The notes beneath the pieces are model-generated. The model worked only from the letters and a program-made list of their open reading frames with translations, did not search any database and was not told the origin of the DNA. This document shows positions 40,990 through 54,758 of a DNA stretch of 64,000 nt, one piece after another (within the stretch, counting starts at the first letter, position 1; each line of letters starts with the position of its first letter). This DNA is from Engraulis encrasicolus (Eukaryota > Chordata > Actinopteri > Clupeiformes > Engraulidae): the NCBI RefSeq assembly GCF_034702125.1, contig NC_085869.1:12479407-12543406 (forward strand), read 5' to 3'. Both the position numbers and the translations under genes were made by a program.

Positions 40990-43890
40990 CGGGTGTATAT
41001 GGTCTTTGGAACAATCATTCTCTCCCTCCCTTCTAATTCTTTTTAAAATAGGTGCCAGCCATAGCTAAGACTTTGTGACTGTTATTTTGAATTACAACAT
41101 ACTGGTGATACTGGTGATACAGAAACCTGTTAACCTTACCAACAAGAACAACAAAAAAATCTGTTTATCAATAAAATAAAGGAGGGGTGTGAATGGTCAA
41201 CAGAAAATGACCATATTCTGTTGTAGTGCTTAGAGATGTCCAGACTTTTGTGTTTCATGGCATCATTACTGAGAAGATGTCGGCTTCTGTTACCCCAATG
41301 ATGCTTCTGATTTGAAACAGGCACTGTCCCATGTGCTCTATTGTGTTACCTAACTATCTTACCACAGTGATTACATGTAACTACAGTAAAGCCATGCCTG
41401 CTTCTGTTATCCCGACGAGGCTGTTGATATGAAACTGCCCCATGTACTCTATTGTGTTAACGTCCTCTCTATCTTACCTCTGTAATTACATGTAACTAAC
41501 TCTATGTGCACTGTTTGATATAATCGGGTGGGAAAAGACAAAAAAAACATTATCATGGAATAATTTACCAACCATTGCAGTCAAGAAGATTAAAATGTAT
41601 TTATTGATGCTACTGTTTTGTACCTTCATGTGCTTCGAAAGGCGTAAATAAGCATTTCATGAATGCATACTTGCATAAATTCATACTTGCAACTTGTTGT
41701 ATATACTTTCAGTACCTTGTAAAATGAATATGCTTTTGATTTCGCAGGCTTGCTCTGTGTTTGATGTGACACAGCTGTCAGCTGTGGATCAGCCGAATCC
41801 CCAGAAAACATCCCTTGTGTGCTCTGCTTTTGCTGATGAAAGACATGCAAGTAGGATTTCACTTTAAAACACGTAAGTGCATTTTTCTGAAAACCAGAAC
41901 CTTTTCCTTTCAAATCGGATCTGCGTCTTTCCAAAAGTCACCATAAATCAATGAACAGTGAGTGTCATAACAGAAGTAATACTCTGATGTGTGTGATAAA
42001 TACACCTAGCATTGATCCACTGTTTACATGATGTTTTTAACTCCGAATTAAATAGTTCTGTCGAGTTTGCTTTGATCTTTCCTTCAATTCCGAATTTAGA
42101 GGTGTTTACGTGACGTTTTCAAAGCGTAATTAAGCTTTATTCAGAATTAAAGTCAGTTAATTCCTAATTAAATGTCTCATTTAAATGTTGCAATGTAAGG
42201 GGTAAAGCTGGTATTGAGACCACTTGCCTAATATGGTTTGTGGGTGAATGGAGAATGTCATTACCTCTTGTTTGAAACTAGCTTTGGAACTGAAGGCCAT
42301 TGCCATTAGTCTGGGAAATCCCATGCTGCTTTGCACCAAGGAACATAGATTGGAAAAGAATGATTGCTCTCTGGAAAATGCATTGGCCACAGTGTAGTAT
42401 GGGGGCGTAGCCTGAGGACAAGGTGTGCATGGGCAGTGGGTGCTACGCCATGATGGATTAAAAATGTGGCAACGGAAACTCCACAAAATCACTCTGGATG
42501 TCCGGAATTTGAAATGCATTGTGGGTGCGAGCCGCTGCTGCGAGTTCCGGCGCGGTCAAAAGATGATGTCCGGTTGTCAATAGGGGTGTAAAATCTGTAG
42601 CCAGGCCACGCCCTTCTAATGACGCAACACCTTCAGCGTTGCTTCTAGTCAGGCCAGGAGCAAGACAAATATAGTTTCTGAGTTCCAGAAAAATTGGGAA
42701 CTCCTCCCACTTTGTCGGGAAGCAAACAACCAGAAGCAAACCAAGGAAGTAAAGTCAACCATACCGTTTGGGAAATGTTATGCTCTTGGTCAGACCAAAT
42801 CTCAAATAGATTTGAAAGTCAATGATAATCAGGCTAGTAATCCAGGGCCTTTGTGTCGATTCGATTCTATATCGATTTCTTAGGCCAACGATTTGATTAT
42901 TTTTAATACTTAAGAATGCTCCTTGATTCAAATCAAATGTTCATATTTTTTTACTTTACAGGCTTAGCTCATGTGTGAAATGTTAAGTAAATGAACAAAA
43001 GCTGAAATATCTACCTGCATTTTATTTGAGGAACGTTTCTTTTCGATTCGCACTTGATGACTCGATGTCCATTTAGCTCACTGGAAGGACAGCTACATTT
43101 GTACCTTTGCCGTTCCGAACATACCCTAGTTGTCAATGTTCACCTTGTAGCCAAATTAACTACAGCTGTCAGTCAGCCTTAATTGCGGGGGATAATTAAT
43201 GACAGCTGTCAAAAATTCACAGTGTCCAATGACCTGTTCCACACTCCTGCCCTGGCAGTAGTGGCATTGCACCTTAACATGCAGCCAGTACTGGTGGTAG
43301 AAGAAAGTGACTCCGCTTGTGGCCATGCCTTACTACGGTCTTATGACGTCAGTGAGCTGTCTTCTCTGTAGTGTCTTTGCTTCGCACAATCGTTTCGATC
43401 GGAAAGACAGCATGGAAGCTCATGCCAAAGCGCTACCCTGACGTAGGGAGCCAATCCAAGAGAAGGAAAGGGTGGAAAGAGGATGACGTGTATTCCTCAA
43501 CAAATGTTAGCTGCGGTTTGTTTGAATACAGCTGACACAATTGGCTATGGGCTATGTATACGGGCAATAAACAGCCATTGGCAATCGTACACCACACCTC
43601 CCTACAAGAAATGTGGTAGGCGTAGGCGGTCTCCAGACCATAATTCACTGGTGATGGTCTGGTGTGAATCAGGCAATATTGCCCTCTCTGTAAAGCACTA
43701 AGCAGTTCTCAAGGTGCCCAACGAGACACCTGCCAAAAATCTACACTGACTGCATTTGCCAATACCTTAAATATTCCTTAATATTGACACAGAATTCATA
43801 GTTTTTGACATATTTTTTCAACATAGCACCCACACAGTACCTCTGTATATAAGAAGTGAATACTGCTTCTCAGCTGTGTTATTACAGGGT
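40990..43890. other. No gene seen; includes a small tandem duplication
   Basis: Two copies of about 110 bases (41278-41385 and 41395-41505) share TGCTTCTGTTA, CTCTATTGTGTTA and GTAATTACATGTAACTA-like text. The stretch 42020-42180 has repeated GAATTAAA/TTAATTC words and may be a decayed MITE. The rest shows no coding or RNA signal that I can support. Confidence 0.5.
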
Positions 43891-43894
43891 CTGT

Positions 43895-44050
43895 GTGTTT
43901 TGTTTTGTGTTTTGTGTGTGCGTGCTCGCATCTGTGTGTGTGTGTCTGTATGTGTGTGCGTGCGTGCGTCTGTGTGTGTGTGTTCCCTGTGTGTGTCTGT
44001 GTTTGTGCGTGCGTCTGTGTGTGTGTGTGTGTGTGTGTGCGTATTTGTGT
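43895..44050 (+). repeat. Imperfect (TG)n repeat
   Basis: TG repeat with CG, CT and AT interruptions. Cys-Val-rich frames are artefacts. Confidence 0.9.
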
Positions 44051-45067
44051 CAGGGGGAGGTTTGGTAGTTACAGGAAGCCCAAGCCTTCCGCCTCCAGCC
44101 CTCTAGGCCGTCGAGTCGAGTCTGAGTTGAGTTTATTAGCGAGAGTGCTGGAAGACAGGGATATAAATTACAGCAGGATTTATTGCAGCTGGAGCTGCTG
44201 GTATTAAAAGCTGAACAGACACTTTGTGGAGCGTAGCAGTAGGGAGGCAGGAAGGAGGCAATGGCTCTCTAACCAAGATCTGTTGCCAGCTACTGCTAAG
44301 ATGTCTGCTGTTTGTCCATGGAGTTCTAAGATAACATAAAATGTTCTAAGATAACATTAAATCTCATCTTGTGTTCTAAGTGTTCTAAGAAAGCATAAAA
44401 TCTCATATTGCCCTGAACTGATGCAAAACACACTTTTGCTATTACAGATGCTCTGTAGATGATATGCATTTTTTTAAAATAATATTGAAAAGGATATTAC
44501 ATTTAACATCAGTGGATTTGCATTTATTGCTATGATGTCCTCCCCACCAGAGATTGAACTCATTTAGCAGAGGTGCACTGGGGATATCAAACCACAGCCC
44601 GTTTGCCTGTAGCGTATAAATCCTATCTCACATGTCAGTAACCAACGTTTAGAGTGCTTTGACAGAAAACATTAGCGCATCACTCATATTATATGGCTTG
44701 TTGATGATACATTGATCAAATGTCAAATGTTCACAGATCACGGATGTGTGTACATACAAACACAAGGCTATGACAGCATGAAGAAATAATTGGGTGTTGA
44801 CAGATGTCATGTTTAGAGACTGTGCAAGCTACAAGGCAGGGTGAACAGGAGAGCTGGTGAACAGGTTGAAGCCTGAGGTGAAACACTCTATTTGTCTAGA
44901 GTTCACAAGGGAATTGTTTCGGTTTTGGCACTAGGTATTGGCAACTGTGCCAACCACCATGACATCATGACAGGCCTCCTGAGCAAAATCACAACAACAC
45001 ACCAGACAGGTTGTCAGAGGAATTCTTCATTAGACGCGGTCCAGTCATCACACGCACATGCACAACA

Positions 45068-45245
45068 TGCCCGGACACACACACACACACACACACAATT
45101 TTCTGTGTGTGTGTATGTGTGTGCGCATGCGTCTGTGTGTGAGTGTGTGTGAGTGTGTATGTGGGCGTCTGTGTGTGTGTGCCCACTTATCTGTGTGTGT
45201 GTGCGCACGAGTGCGTACGCGCGTGCGTGCGTGTGTGCGGGTGTT
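45068..45245 (+). repeat. (CA)n / (TG)n inverted pair
   Basis: A short CA run (about 45076-45097) is followed by a long imperfect TG run from 45104, so the transcript of either strand could fold. Frames here are artefacts. Confidence 0.85.
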
Positions 45246-45472
45246 TGATTGCATTTATGTTAGTGAACAAAGGTTTTGATTCCGAGCTCTTTGCGAGGCG
45301 AGCCAGTTTACTTGGTCTGCTTCCATGGTTACTCTCTAGCCAAGCTATTGATCTAATCAGGTCGAAAGTGGACAGCCTCCAATTAAGGCCTTAATAGCCC
45401 TGATGTGGCTTTGCAGCAAAGAGGAGAGGAGAGGAGAGGCCCTCCACAGACCTCCTGCCAACCATGGCCACT

Positions 45473-45592
45473 GACAGCTTTGGCTGGGCCCGGGACAAAG
45501 ACACGTGATGGGGCCCCAAACCCAAGACATGCCGTGTAATGAGGATCCAATTCGGGGGCCCCCTCTCTCCCTGGGCCCGGGACAAGTCACCC
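45473..45592 (+). repeat. GGGCCC-rich dispersed repeat
   Basis: Shares TTGGCTGGGCCCGGGACAAA, AATGAGGATCCAATTC and CTGGGCCCGGGACAAGT with 47354-47480. Confidence 0.7.
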
Positions 45593-45796
45593 TCCACAGA
45601 CTGGCAACCACAGGCTACCTGCCGTGCCAAATGATTCTCTGGCCTCCTCAGTGGCCATTTACATGGTTATGGCCTTAATCAACTTAAAAGCCCACAGTGG
45701 AGGAGGATACGTCCACTTACCGCACCCTGCCCCCTCCATCTTGTAGCCTCCATCCATCCCCTTGCCATGGCCCACTGCCACACATACTCTTTAGTA

Positions 45797-45988
45797 CAGT
45801 GGTTGTCAACCTTTTTTGAACAAACGCCCCCCAAGGCCTCATCATAAGCCTCCCAACGCCACACTAGACTAATGCCCCCCAATGGGAACTAAGCCCCGAC
45901 CCCACTCAGCTGTATCCTTCTCAACGCCCCCTTTGGCGCTCCCCAACGCCCCATGGGGGGCTGTAGCCCCCCCGTTGAGAAACACTAG
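45797..45988. mobile_element. hAT-like MITE
   Basis: Ends CAGTGGTTGTCAACC and GTTGAGAAACACTAG are imperfect inverted repeats of the CAGTGGTTCTCAACC type. The interior repeats AACGCCCCCC-like words. No clean target duplication. Confidence 0.6.
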
Positions 45989-46009
45989 TCTAGTGGCATA
46001 ACCGAGGGC

Positions 46010-46275
46010 TATACTGCCATACAAAATCAAAGTGCAGTAACTACAGCAACAGTGCAACTGAGAAAAGGCCTTCAAAGCCTTGCTATTAGGTTGGATATTG
46101 CAGCCCCTGCACATTTGACTTGGCAATATCTCTACAACGGGACACATTTGTAGCCTACAATAAGGCTTTTTTTACAAGGTAAAGGAGGTGTAATGAAGAC
46201 CATTGTCGGTCTAAACTCAATTTTGATAAAAATATGTAGTTCCTGCACTTTGCCTTTGAGAGGCAGTATAGTCTG
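46010..46275 (-). repeat. Dispersed repeat related to 33945-34320
   Basis: Reverse orientation of the slc5a7-intron repeat: AAAGTGCAGTAACTACAGCA, GGCCTTCAAAGCCTTG and TAGGTTGGATATTG are shared as complements. Confidence 0.65.
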
Positions 46276-46485
46276 TGTAGTATAGTAATGTATAGTATAG
46301 TACAGTATAGTAATGTGTATAGCCAAGCTAAACCATGCCACTGGACATACACTGTTAAGAGTCATACGCTTCGCGTCGTGCCCCACTCCCCTTGGCCGTT
46401 ATCAATCGAACGTAACCCACGGCCTCTCGTGGCTTATTGCTTAAATAGACTACGCCCTGAAACATTTGAATGCAGCTAAGAATTT

Positions 46486-46662
46486 TGTTTGTTTTTATAT
46501 ATTTTTTAAAACATTTTTTTGTACCTTTATTTTGTGACGGGACAGTCGAGACAGGCAGGAAGTGAGTGGGAAAGAGACACGTGGGGAGGTTTGGCAAAGG
46601 ACCCAGGCCGGAATCGAACCCATAGCAATGCAGTGCCCTACCGTTTGAGCCACAGCAGGTCC
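46486..46662 (-). mobile_element. tRNA-derived SINE (family A)
   Basis: On the - strand, tRNA-like head with GGGTTCGATTCCGGC. Target duplications TGCAGCTAAGAATTT (46471-46485) and TGCAGCTAAGAGTTT (46663-46677) match at 14 of 15 bases. Confidence 0.88.
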
Positions 46663-47353
46663 TGCAGCTAAGAGTTTGAGGAACATCAACATTCTGATTG
46701 GTCTAAAATGTGTCATAACTCATTACAGCAGAATTATGTAACTTAAATCTTGAGTGTCACTCAGGCAGCTTAAAAATGTGTTTCACTGTCAATCACACTT
46801 TGTCTTTTCGTAGAAAACTAATGTATTTTATTTGTTTTTCTTTCAATCTGCAATTCCCATTTAATACACTATTTTTATAGGCTTCTTGGCACACATACAC
46901 CTGTTGGCACAGCACTTCGCCGCGGATATTAAACTGCCGGTTGATGCTATACCTTTACTCCAGTGCACTCACTTACAGGGTAGAGACACATCCCTGGCAG
47001 AGTCATCCGTCTTGTTAACAAACCTCTGCCAACGTCATCTCATGGTGTCCCGTTAATGCTTTACGAGAGTGTCATTTTAAAATGACACATGGGCGCCACA
47101 GAATTTAGCTGGGCAATATCATCCACCACGCCATGCGAGTGAGAGCCGAGAGCCACTGCCGAAGAAGGAGGCGGCAGCTGATGGTGATGGATTGGCGACC
47201 GCTGCTGACCATTGCCGGTTATTTATTTGATTATTTTTTCTTGCAGGTTTACATCCCCTATGAATCAGAGGGAGGGGCCACAGCACTGCCACTGCCAGAT
47301 CAGCCCCTGGCCTGCCCTGCGCTGTCAGATCACTGCTGCTGCTGCTAGGGCCG

Positions 47354-47480
47354 CTGACAGGTTTGGTTGGGCCCGGGACAAAGACATCTGAAAGGGCCTC
47401 AAAGCCAATGCATACAATGTAATGAGGATCCAATTCTGGGTCCCCTCTATCTCTGGGCCCGGGACAAGTGACCCATTTGT
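47354..47480 (+). repeat. GGGCCC-rich dispersed repeat
   Basis: Second copy of the 45473 family, followed by a (GCT)n tract at about 47503-47531. Confidence 0.7.
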
Positions 47481-48169
47481 CTCTCCCCACCCCCGTCGAC
47501 TTCCTTTGCTGCTGCTGCTGCTGCTGCTGCTAGAAGGCAGGAAATTGAGCTGACACAGCTGGGATGACTGGTCACAACGGCCTGCCTGTCAATATCAAAG
47601 CCCCTGTGGTGGGAGGAAGAGAAAGTGTGCGTGTGCACAGCAAGCGGCCGGAGACAGTCCAGTGTTGTAGCTATAGGGCCAGCGGTCAGGCATCACCGAC
47701 CGAGCTTCATCCGACATGCTGACTGTCATGGATTTGTCACCATGATGTCACTACAAACTTCTTCTATATGCTCCCATAATGTCATAGCTCTTCAGGTTAT
47801 ATTATGTGTTAAGTACAACATAAAGAATGTAGGTAGTGTTTTTAACATCTCATAGAGTGCACACCTCCTCCAAGGATGGCACTGCTCCAAATATATTGAC
47901 AAATCCATGTGTTGAAAGATCCAAGTTATTTTTCCAAACAACAAACAAATCAACACATACACACACAGACACTAAGAAAACATTGTGAAATCCCTCCCTC
48001 CTTGGCAGAGGAAATTAATTAATTAATTATATCTTAATCTTGGCCATCACACTTCATCACTGATGTCTTGTGGTTTCCCCCAGGGATGCATTCTAGGTCC
48101 AACATGTTTGCCTTTACATACTCCCCTTTCATAAAATCATCAGTAGGCCTATCAGTTATACATTGTTAA

Positions 48170-48533
48170 AGGGACACTGTGCAGGAAATGGTCAAAAAAT
48201 GTACTGCAACTATGCTGCTCATTGAAACTGGGCTGCCTATTGCCAAATTTGATCTTTACATGAAAGTTTACTAAGTAATAAACAAATATTTTCTAGTATG
48301 GTTCAAGTAGAGTCATTTTTGCAGCTAAAAATGGCTATTTTTGGAAATTCAAAATGGCGGACCATGGAGAAGATCCCCCTTTTCATGTATGAAAAGTGAT
48401 TTTTTTTTTTTCCAGTCATAATGAATACTTATAATTTGATGATGGTGGTAAGTATTCATGAAAAAAATAACATTAGTGAATGGGAAGCATGAACTCTGGA
48501 AATAAACAACTAAAAATCTCACACAGTGTCCCT
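48170..48533. mobile_element. TTAA-flanked MITE
   Basis: Ends AGGGACACTGTG and CACAGTGTCCCT lie between TTAA at 48166-48169 and 48534-48537. The interior matches 52271-52629 and 7571-7914. Confidence 0.9.
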
Positions 48534-48539
48534 TTAAGT

Positions 48540-50270
48540 AGAGGATTCAAGACTAAACATTCCACCTGAAGTTGGAAAATCCCTCTGTAGTCTGGGCTCA
48601 GTCATACTGTGATAGAATTTGCATGTGTGCCTGTAGTCTAGCCAAATTCTCATGAAATTCAAATCCCCATTGCAAGGCAATTAGATTAAGACAATTACAT
48701 GTGCTTAATAAATGTGTCTCATAAGGTTTAAGGCACTAGTTTTGTCAATTACTTAGTTCCTAGTTCTGCCTGAAGTGACATACGACTTATTTCACTCTCA
48801 AACTTGTTAGAGAATGGCAGTGAACACCCCTTACTACTTGGTGAGATGCCTACTTTTGAAAACAAATGTTTAGGGGGTGATTTTAAAAACAGATATGACA
48901 TGCCCATAGACGGCCATTTAGTTCAAACAAAATCCAAATTATCCAAATAACAGAGACAGCAGTAAATATCAAATAAATGGTGAGGGGGACTCTAAAACAT
49001 TGTAGACAGCTGCACTAAATATAAACAAATGGTGAGGGGGACTCTAACCGTTGCAGAAGACTCAGAAAATGGGCCTAATGTTCTAAATAGTGCACGTACC
49101 CGTTATGTGAGCAAGATGATTAGTAACCTGGCTCTCGCCAGACCCATGTATTTCCACTCAGCTTCACAAGCTGCTCAAGGATCTGCATGGATTTTCAGGC
49201 TCAAACAGGATTGCAGCAGTTTCGGAGATGTGACGTTGTCAAAGTTGACACATAATAGAAATAAATAAGTGGAATGCAGTGGTTGTTTCCGACAACAATG
49301 GTGGCTCACATGGATCCAATTGTCAACATCGATTCTGCAATGTCAACTGTATTTTCAAATCTGTTGCAAGTTATTAAAATGTTAGTGTTTTCTTCTGTCA
49401 AGGATTTTTGATCAAACCATGCCTTCGGAAAGGTACACGTAGCCTATGGCCACAGTTACAGATGAATATTCACATATATCGCGAGAGCCATGGGTTTTGG
49501 CAACAGACTAAAATTCATTATTGAGTTTACATGTACAGAGGACACAATTACAGAAATGAATGATCATATCGGCCAAACCTGGTTCTAACAATGAAAATAC
49601 AGAAATAAAAAAGTGAGTATGTGGGTATAGGCCTAGTCATAGCCAAATAATCCAAATAATCAAACATAATCAATTCATATCAGTATATTATGTTGAGTGT
49701 ATAAACAGTATCTTTAGTATCTAGTGTAAAACCTGTACATTCTGGTTCTCCAGGAGGAGGCCAGGCTGATACAGGTGCTGACTGTGTGTTTGGATTGGTA
49801 TGAATATTTCAGTTGCAGCTGCCGCTGAGAAACATCTGGGATCCTGGTGAGAGGTTCAGTCCCACAGCTATTTCCTAATTGATTAGATGCATGGATGTTA
49901 TTAATTAATTAACATGCGCAATAGGGCCCAATAACACTAGTGCTAATTATTGACTACTGTATATGCTCCTCAGGGGAGGGAAACGTTTCACCCCAGTGGC
50001 ATTGTACTATTCTTGTAGATGCCAAAATAACACCACTATTCCTCTCTGTATGGCTGTATGCATTTTTCAAGTAGACCATTTATACAAGCTAAATAAGACT
50101 CTTATGAATACTTCAAATAAAGTAAGGCCTTTGTCACCAGCCCTCTTGACTCTTGAAATGAATAACATTCATTTGTTTGTCATTTTGACCCTTGATTCTG
50201 GGTCATCCTTTTTTGTATGGAACCAAAATATAACCATAAAATGTATTACAAAGGCTTTCTCCCACAATGA
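48540..50270. other. No feature recognised
   Basis: AT-rich sequence. A short direct repeat (AAATGGTGAGGGGGACTCTAA) occurs near 48976 and 49028. No gene, RNA or element could be supported. Confidence 0.5.
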
Positions 50271-50281
50271 CGAAACATCTT

Positions 50282-51868
50282 GGTAACACTTTATTTTAGG
50301 GACACATCTATTAGCACTAATACATAAAATATTAATGCATGTGTAAGTAACTTGTAAGGCATGTACTAAGCAAAATAAGACAGTTGTTAAGCATGTATTC
50401 ACAAATGTCTTGTTCATGCACAATAAGGGATTTATTACCAATATAACCTTAATAAGGACCTAGTAGACCTAGATTTCTATTTATGTGTAAGCAGTAAGGG
50501 CCAGAATACAATGTGTATAAGCTCCTGGTACACTGTGTGAACAAACCCTGAACAGTGTGAAAACAGATGTGGAATAACGGTCCCTATTCTAAAGTGATGC
50601 ATTGCTAAGCCCAGATGGCTTAGGGCCCCCGCACTACCTAGGGCCCCCACTCTACGTGTCCCCCCCCCCCGGGAAGCAAAGTGTAAGAACATTTCAAGTT
50701 TTATTAGTCTCAGTAGGTATGAAGATCTCACTTATTCTACTCACAATATTAATGAGTAATTGGAAGCATTATATAGCAAGGATTGGGCGTAAAGTTATCA
50801 ATGACGGTGGGTGGTGAGATGTCATTTTTTTCATACACCAATTAGTTTTAATTGTAAAAACCCTACAATAAATGCAGAATATAACGATGAGTAATAGTTT
50901 GGAAGCGAAACTAAGCTATTCCTTTCTGATAAATAAGTTAATGTTTGAGAAACTTAGCTACAAGAAGTGCAGTGCATGATGGGTACGCCCTTAGTCAGAA
51001 ATGCAATGCATGGCCAATGCAGCAATATTTCTGTTGTTACGTACATGGCAAATTGTTTGGATAGCAACTAAATTTCACAAGTGAGGGGAGGAGCTAAGGA
51101 CGTAGGCTCAGAGCTGGGTAGGTTGTCTGTTGGCCTAGATTGCGTACCCATCATGCACTGCACTTCTTGAAGCTAATGTTCTCAAACATTCACTTAATTA
51201 TCACAAAAGAGTAGTTTAGTTTTGCTTCAAAACTATTATTCTAATGTTCTGCATTTATTTTGGGTTTTTTTACAATTAAAACTCAGTGGTACATGAAAAA
51301 AAATTACATCTCACCAACCCACCGCCATTGACAAGTGTATGTTCAATCCTTGCTATATATAGGCTCTTGTTACCTCCCTCTCATTGATATGAACAAGAGA
51401 AAACTAGATGACTCAGCTGGGTAAGTATTAATCATTTGATATACCCTTACACTTTGTAGATCGGGGGGGCTAGGTAGTGCAGGCCTGGGTGGTGTGGGGG
51501 CCCTAGGACTTCGGCAGTGCAGAGGCCCTGAGCCATCTGGGCTGACCAATACATCACTTTAGAATAGGGACCCTTATTCTGCATCTGTTTTCACACTGTT
51601 CAGGGTTTGTTCACACAGTGTGTCGGGAGCTTATACACATTGTATTCTGCCACTTACTACTTACTAATAAATAGAAATATTGGCTTACTGGTCCTTACTA
51701 AGGTTATATTAGTAATAAATCCCTAATTGGGCATGAACAAGACATTTGTGAATACATGCTTAACAACTGTCTTATTTTGCTTAGTACATGCCTTACAAGT
51801 TACTTACACATGCATTAATATTGTATGTATTAGTGCTAATAGATGTGTCCCTAAAATAAAGTGTTACC
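50282..51868. mobile_element. Long hAT foldback element, 1.6 kb
   Basis: Ends GGTAACACTTTATTTTAGGG and complement. Flanks AACATCTT (50274-50281) and AACATGTT (51869-51876) match at seven of eight bases. Arms of about 700 bases are inverted copies, with diverged stretches; for example GTGCAGTGCATGATGGGTAC near 50968 mirrors GTACCCATCATGCACTGCAC near 51146. The spacer is about 150 bases. The short 22165 element shares its outer arms. No transposase. Confidence 0.85.
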
Positions 51869-52125
51869 AACATGTTATATTTCATAACTGCAGTGAGGCC
51901 ATTGCAATTATTGCCGTCACAGGGAATAATACATGCATTTTAAATTATTCATTTCCTTATGAATGTTTTTTTCCCCAGCATAAAAGAGTATTGATTAAAC
52001 TGCTTCTAATTCTGAAGCTAGGCCGGCAGGCAACATTGAGGAATATTTATGGGTTTCCCCAATGATGCTCCCTCCTCAATGTATTTGCAGTGTGTTTGGA
52101 TAAGGAGTGGAAGGGTAGATGTACC

Positions 52126-52732
52126 CAGGGCTGGTCTGGAGGAGAAATAGGGCCCGGGCGCTTTTGGCTTAGAGGGGGCCCTCATAATTAGCGGAGAAGA
52201 ACTGACTCACTGGTGGGCCCCGCACCCTCTTGGGCCCCTATTTTCAGAAATGTAAAAAAAAAATGCTTAAAGGGACACTATGTGAGATTTTTTGTTGTTT
52301 ATTTCCAGAATTCGTGCCACCCATTCACTAATGTTACCCTTTTCATGAATACTTACCACCACCATCAAATTCTTAGTATTCATTATGACTGGAAAAATTG
52401 CACTTTTCTTATATGAAAAGGGGGACCTTCTCCATGGTCTGCCATTTTGAATTTCTAGAAATAGCCATTTTTAGCTGCAAAAAGGACTGTACTGGGGCTA
52501 TACTGGAAAATATGAATTTATTACTTAGTGAACTTTCAAGCAAAGATCAAATTTGGCAATAGGCAGCCCAGTTTCAATGAGCAACATGGTTGCAGTATCT
52601 TTTTTGACCATTTCCTGCACAGTGTCTCTTTAAAAAAATCTATATTTCTTTTACATTTTTGAAATAGGGGTCCACGAGGGTGCGTGGCCCACAGGTAAAT
52701 GCCCGCTAGTCCAGATGGCCAGTCCAGCCCTG
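52126..52732. mobile_element. CAGGGCTGG-family hAT MITE split by a TTAA MITE
   Basis: Perfect 8 bp duplication GATGTACC (52118-52125 and 52733-52740). The element is interrupted at 52271-52629 by a TTAA MITE. Confidence 0.9.
52271..52629. mobile_element. TTAA MITE nested in a hAT MITE
   Basis: TTAA at 52267-52270 and 52630-52633; ends AGGGACACTATG and CACAGTGTCTCT. It is in the opposite orientation to the 48170 copy, judged by the interior. Confidence 0.88.
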
Positions 52733-52740
52733 GATGTACC

Positions 52741-53990
52741 TCACATCCCAAACGTGCACACCCATGTCTTACATGGCCCTATGATTCATCCCTGCCATTT
52801 ACATCAATACAGGAAGGCCCAGGCACAAATTAGATTGGAGCTCGGTGCAGAGGGGGGTAATTTAATATAATACTGGCAAACCCATTTATTCCCCTGAGCA
52901 CCATACTGGGACACCTTCCAGACTGACTAAACAGCAGATGCTGAGGAATGACAGGCAGCGCAGCGCATATCACAAGCAAAAAATAATAATATCCGAACCA
53001 GAGTAGTTTTAGTGTGGGTATCCAATAGCTACTACACGCATCTCCTTTTAGATAAGTTTAAGCTGCTCCTTCCTAAACGGATGATGTCAGCAGACCATAA
53101 TATGACACTTGCTGTATTTCTTTGCTACGTAAGTGGTGATTTTCTCCAGGCCTTCACAGCATACAACCTTGGGAACACCTATCTGAGTTCATTTGGGTGA
53201 GATTTAGATATGTCAGAGTTGAGATAGCTAGCTTCACTGGAGAGACAACACGGAGCAGCACAGATGTAATTAATTTTGTTCTTTATTCAAGTGCACAACA
53301 TGAAATGAGTATGTGATAGCTAGCCTATGTGGGTTACAGTATATGGGCTGAGAGAAGTAATGACATATGACAATGATGATGTGCATGTAAGGACATAATC
53401 AAAATGTGTTGAAGATGGGATTGGTTATTGTGTCTTTTTATTTTGGATATAGGCCAGTGGTGAAGTCTACTTTTTAAAGGTGGGTATACTGTATATTTGA
53501 GCATTTTTGAAGTGGGTATACTGTATATATTTGTGCTATTCAAAATAATGGATGAATCAATTTTAAGTGGTTATACTGAAATCCCTGAAATTTAGAAATG
53601 GGCATACTCCGTATACCCGCGTTCTACGTAGACTACACTACTGATATAGGCCTACTACAAACCTTTGTTTAGGACTGAGTCCAGTTTTCACTTTTTTGAA
53701 TCGGTACTTCTGATCCAACAGTCACTGTCCAATGCATCCATAGCCAAATACATGTTTAGGAAGACGCGAGGCGAAAAGTAAGAGTAATAGCCTTAATGAT
53801 CAGTGTAGTAGTGTAGTGAGCAGGATCCTTTTTCATTGCTGTGTATTCATTTACATTACCATAAGTGAGTGTGGGTGACTAGGAAGGATATTGATTCTCA
53901 GATGGAACACTGTGTTGGGGAGGGAGGGGCGGGGCCACTCCAGCTGCCAGCCATTAAGATGAAGACTCATTTACACAAGTCATGAATCAG
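52741..53990. other. No gene seen
   Basis: Unique-looking AT-rich sequence. A short tandem repeat of GGTGGGTATACTGTATAT-like text occurs at about 53480-53600. No coding support. Confidence 0.5.
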
Positions 53991-54000
53991 CCCCGCCCAC

Positions 54001-54219
54001 CAGGGCTGGCCTGACCATCTGGCATAGCGGGCATTTCCCGGTGGGCCCTGCACCCTCGTGAGCCCCTATTTTCAGAAATGTCTTTTTTTTTAAAAATCTG
54101 AAAATAGGGGCCCACATGGGTGCGGGGCCCACCGGTGAGTCAGTTCTGCACCGCTAATTATGAGGGGCCCCTTTAAGCCAAAAGTGCCCGGGCCCTGTTT
54201 CTCTCCTAGTCCAGCCCTG
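54001..54219. mobile_element. CAGGGCTGG-family hAT MITE
   Basis: Perfect 8 bp duplication CCGCCCAC (53993-54000 and 54220-54227). Centre ATTTTCAGAAATG and its mirror. Confidence 0.9.
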
Positions 54220-54758
54220 CCGCCCACTAACTGATGTCATCCCCTATTCTGCATTCTTCGGCAGATCCTTGGCCACATTGCGTCAGCATCGGCGTCTCAG
54301 AGAGAGGTTGGATACTGTGCAGTGGTTCCCTGTGCAAACAGAACATGAAATTGGCTTACCAAGACATTCTGGAAGGCAAGTTGGGTTTTTTTTTTCTACG
54401 TGCAACGGACAACACAAAACAAACAAATCAATACTGATATATTTATGCTTGTCACAAACCACTGATACATTATTGATGGTCAAATGACCAGATTCAATTT
54501 GGGCATTAAAGAAGGGCTCCTTTATCGTGGAGCTTAACAACAGTGTTCCTGTAATAGTTGGGTTCTCATCACAGGGGAATACCCCAAGAGTTAAGAATGT
54601 ATTTTAGAATATTGTTATATTAAAAAGTCAACAGTATCATGTTAAATGAATCCACAGCAAGACACCGTTCTTAAAACCTATTCTTCCTGTTCGGCTGTAT
54701 TTAAATCCTCTGTGCATCAGGCCTCTTGTCAGTTTTCCTCTTTACCGTGTCTTATAAG

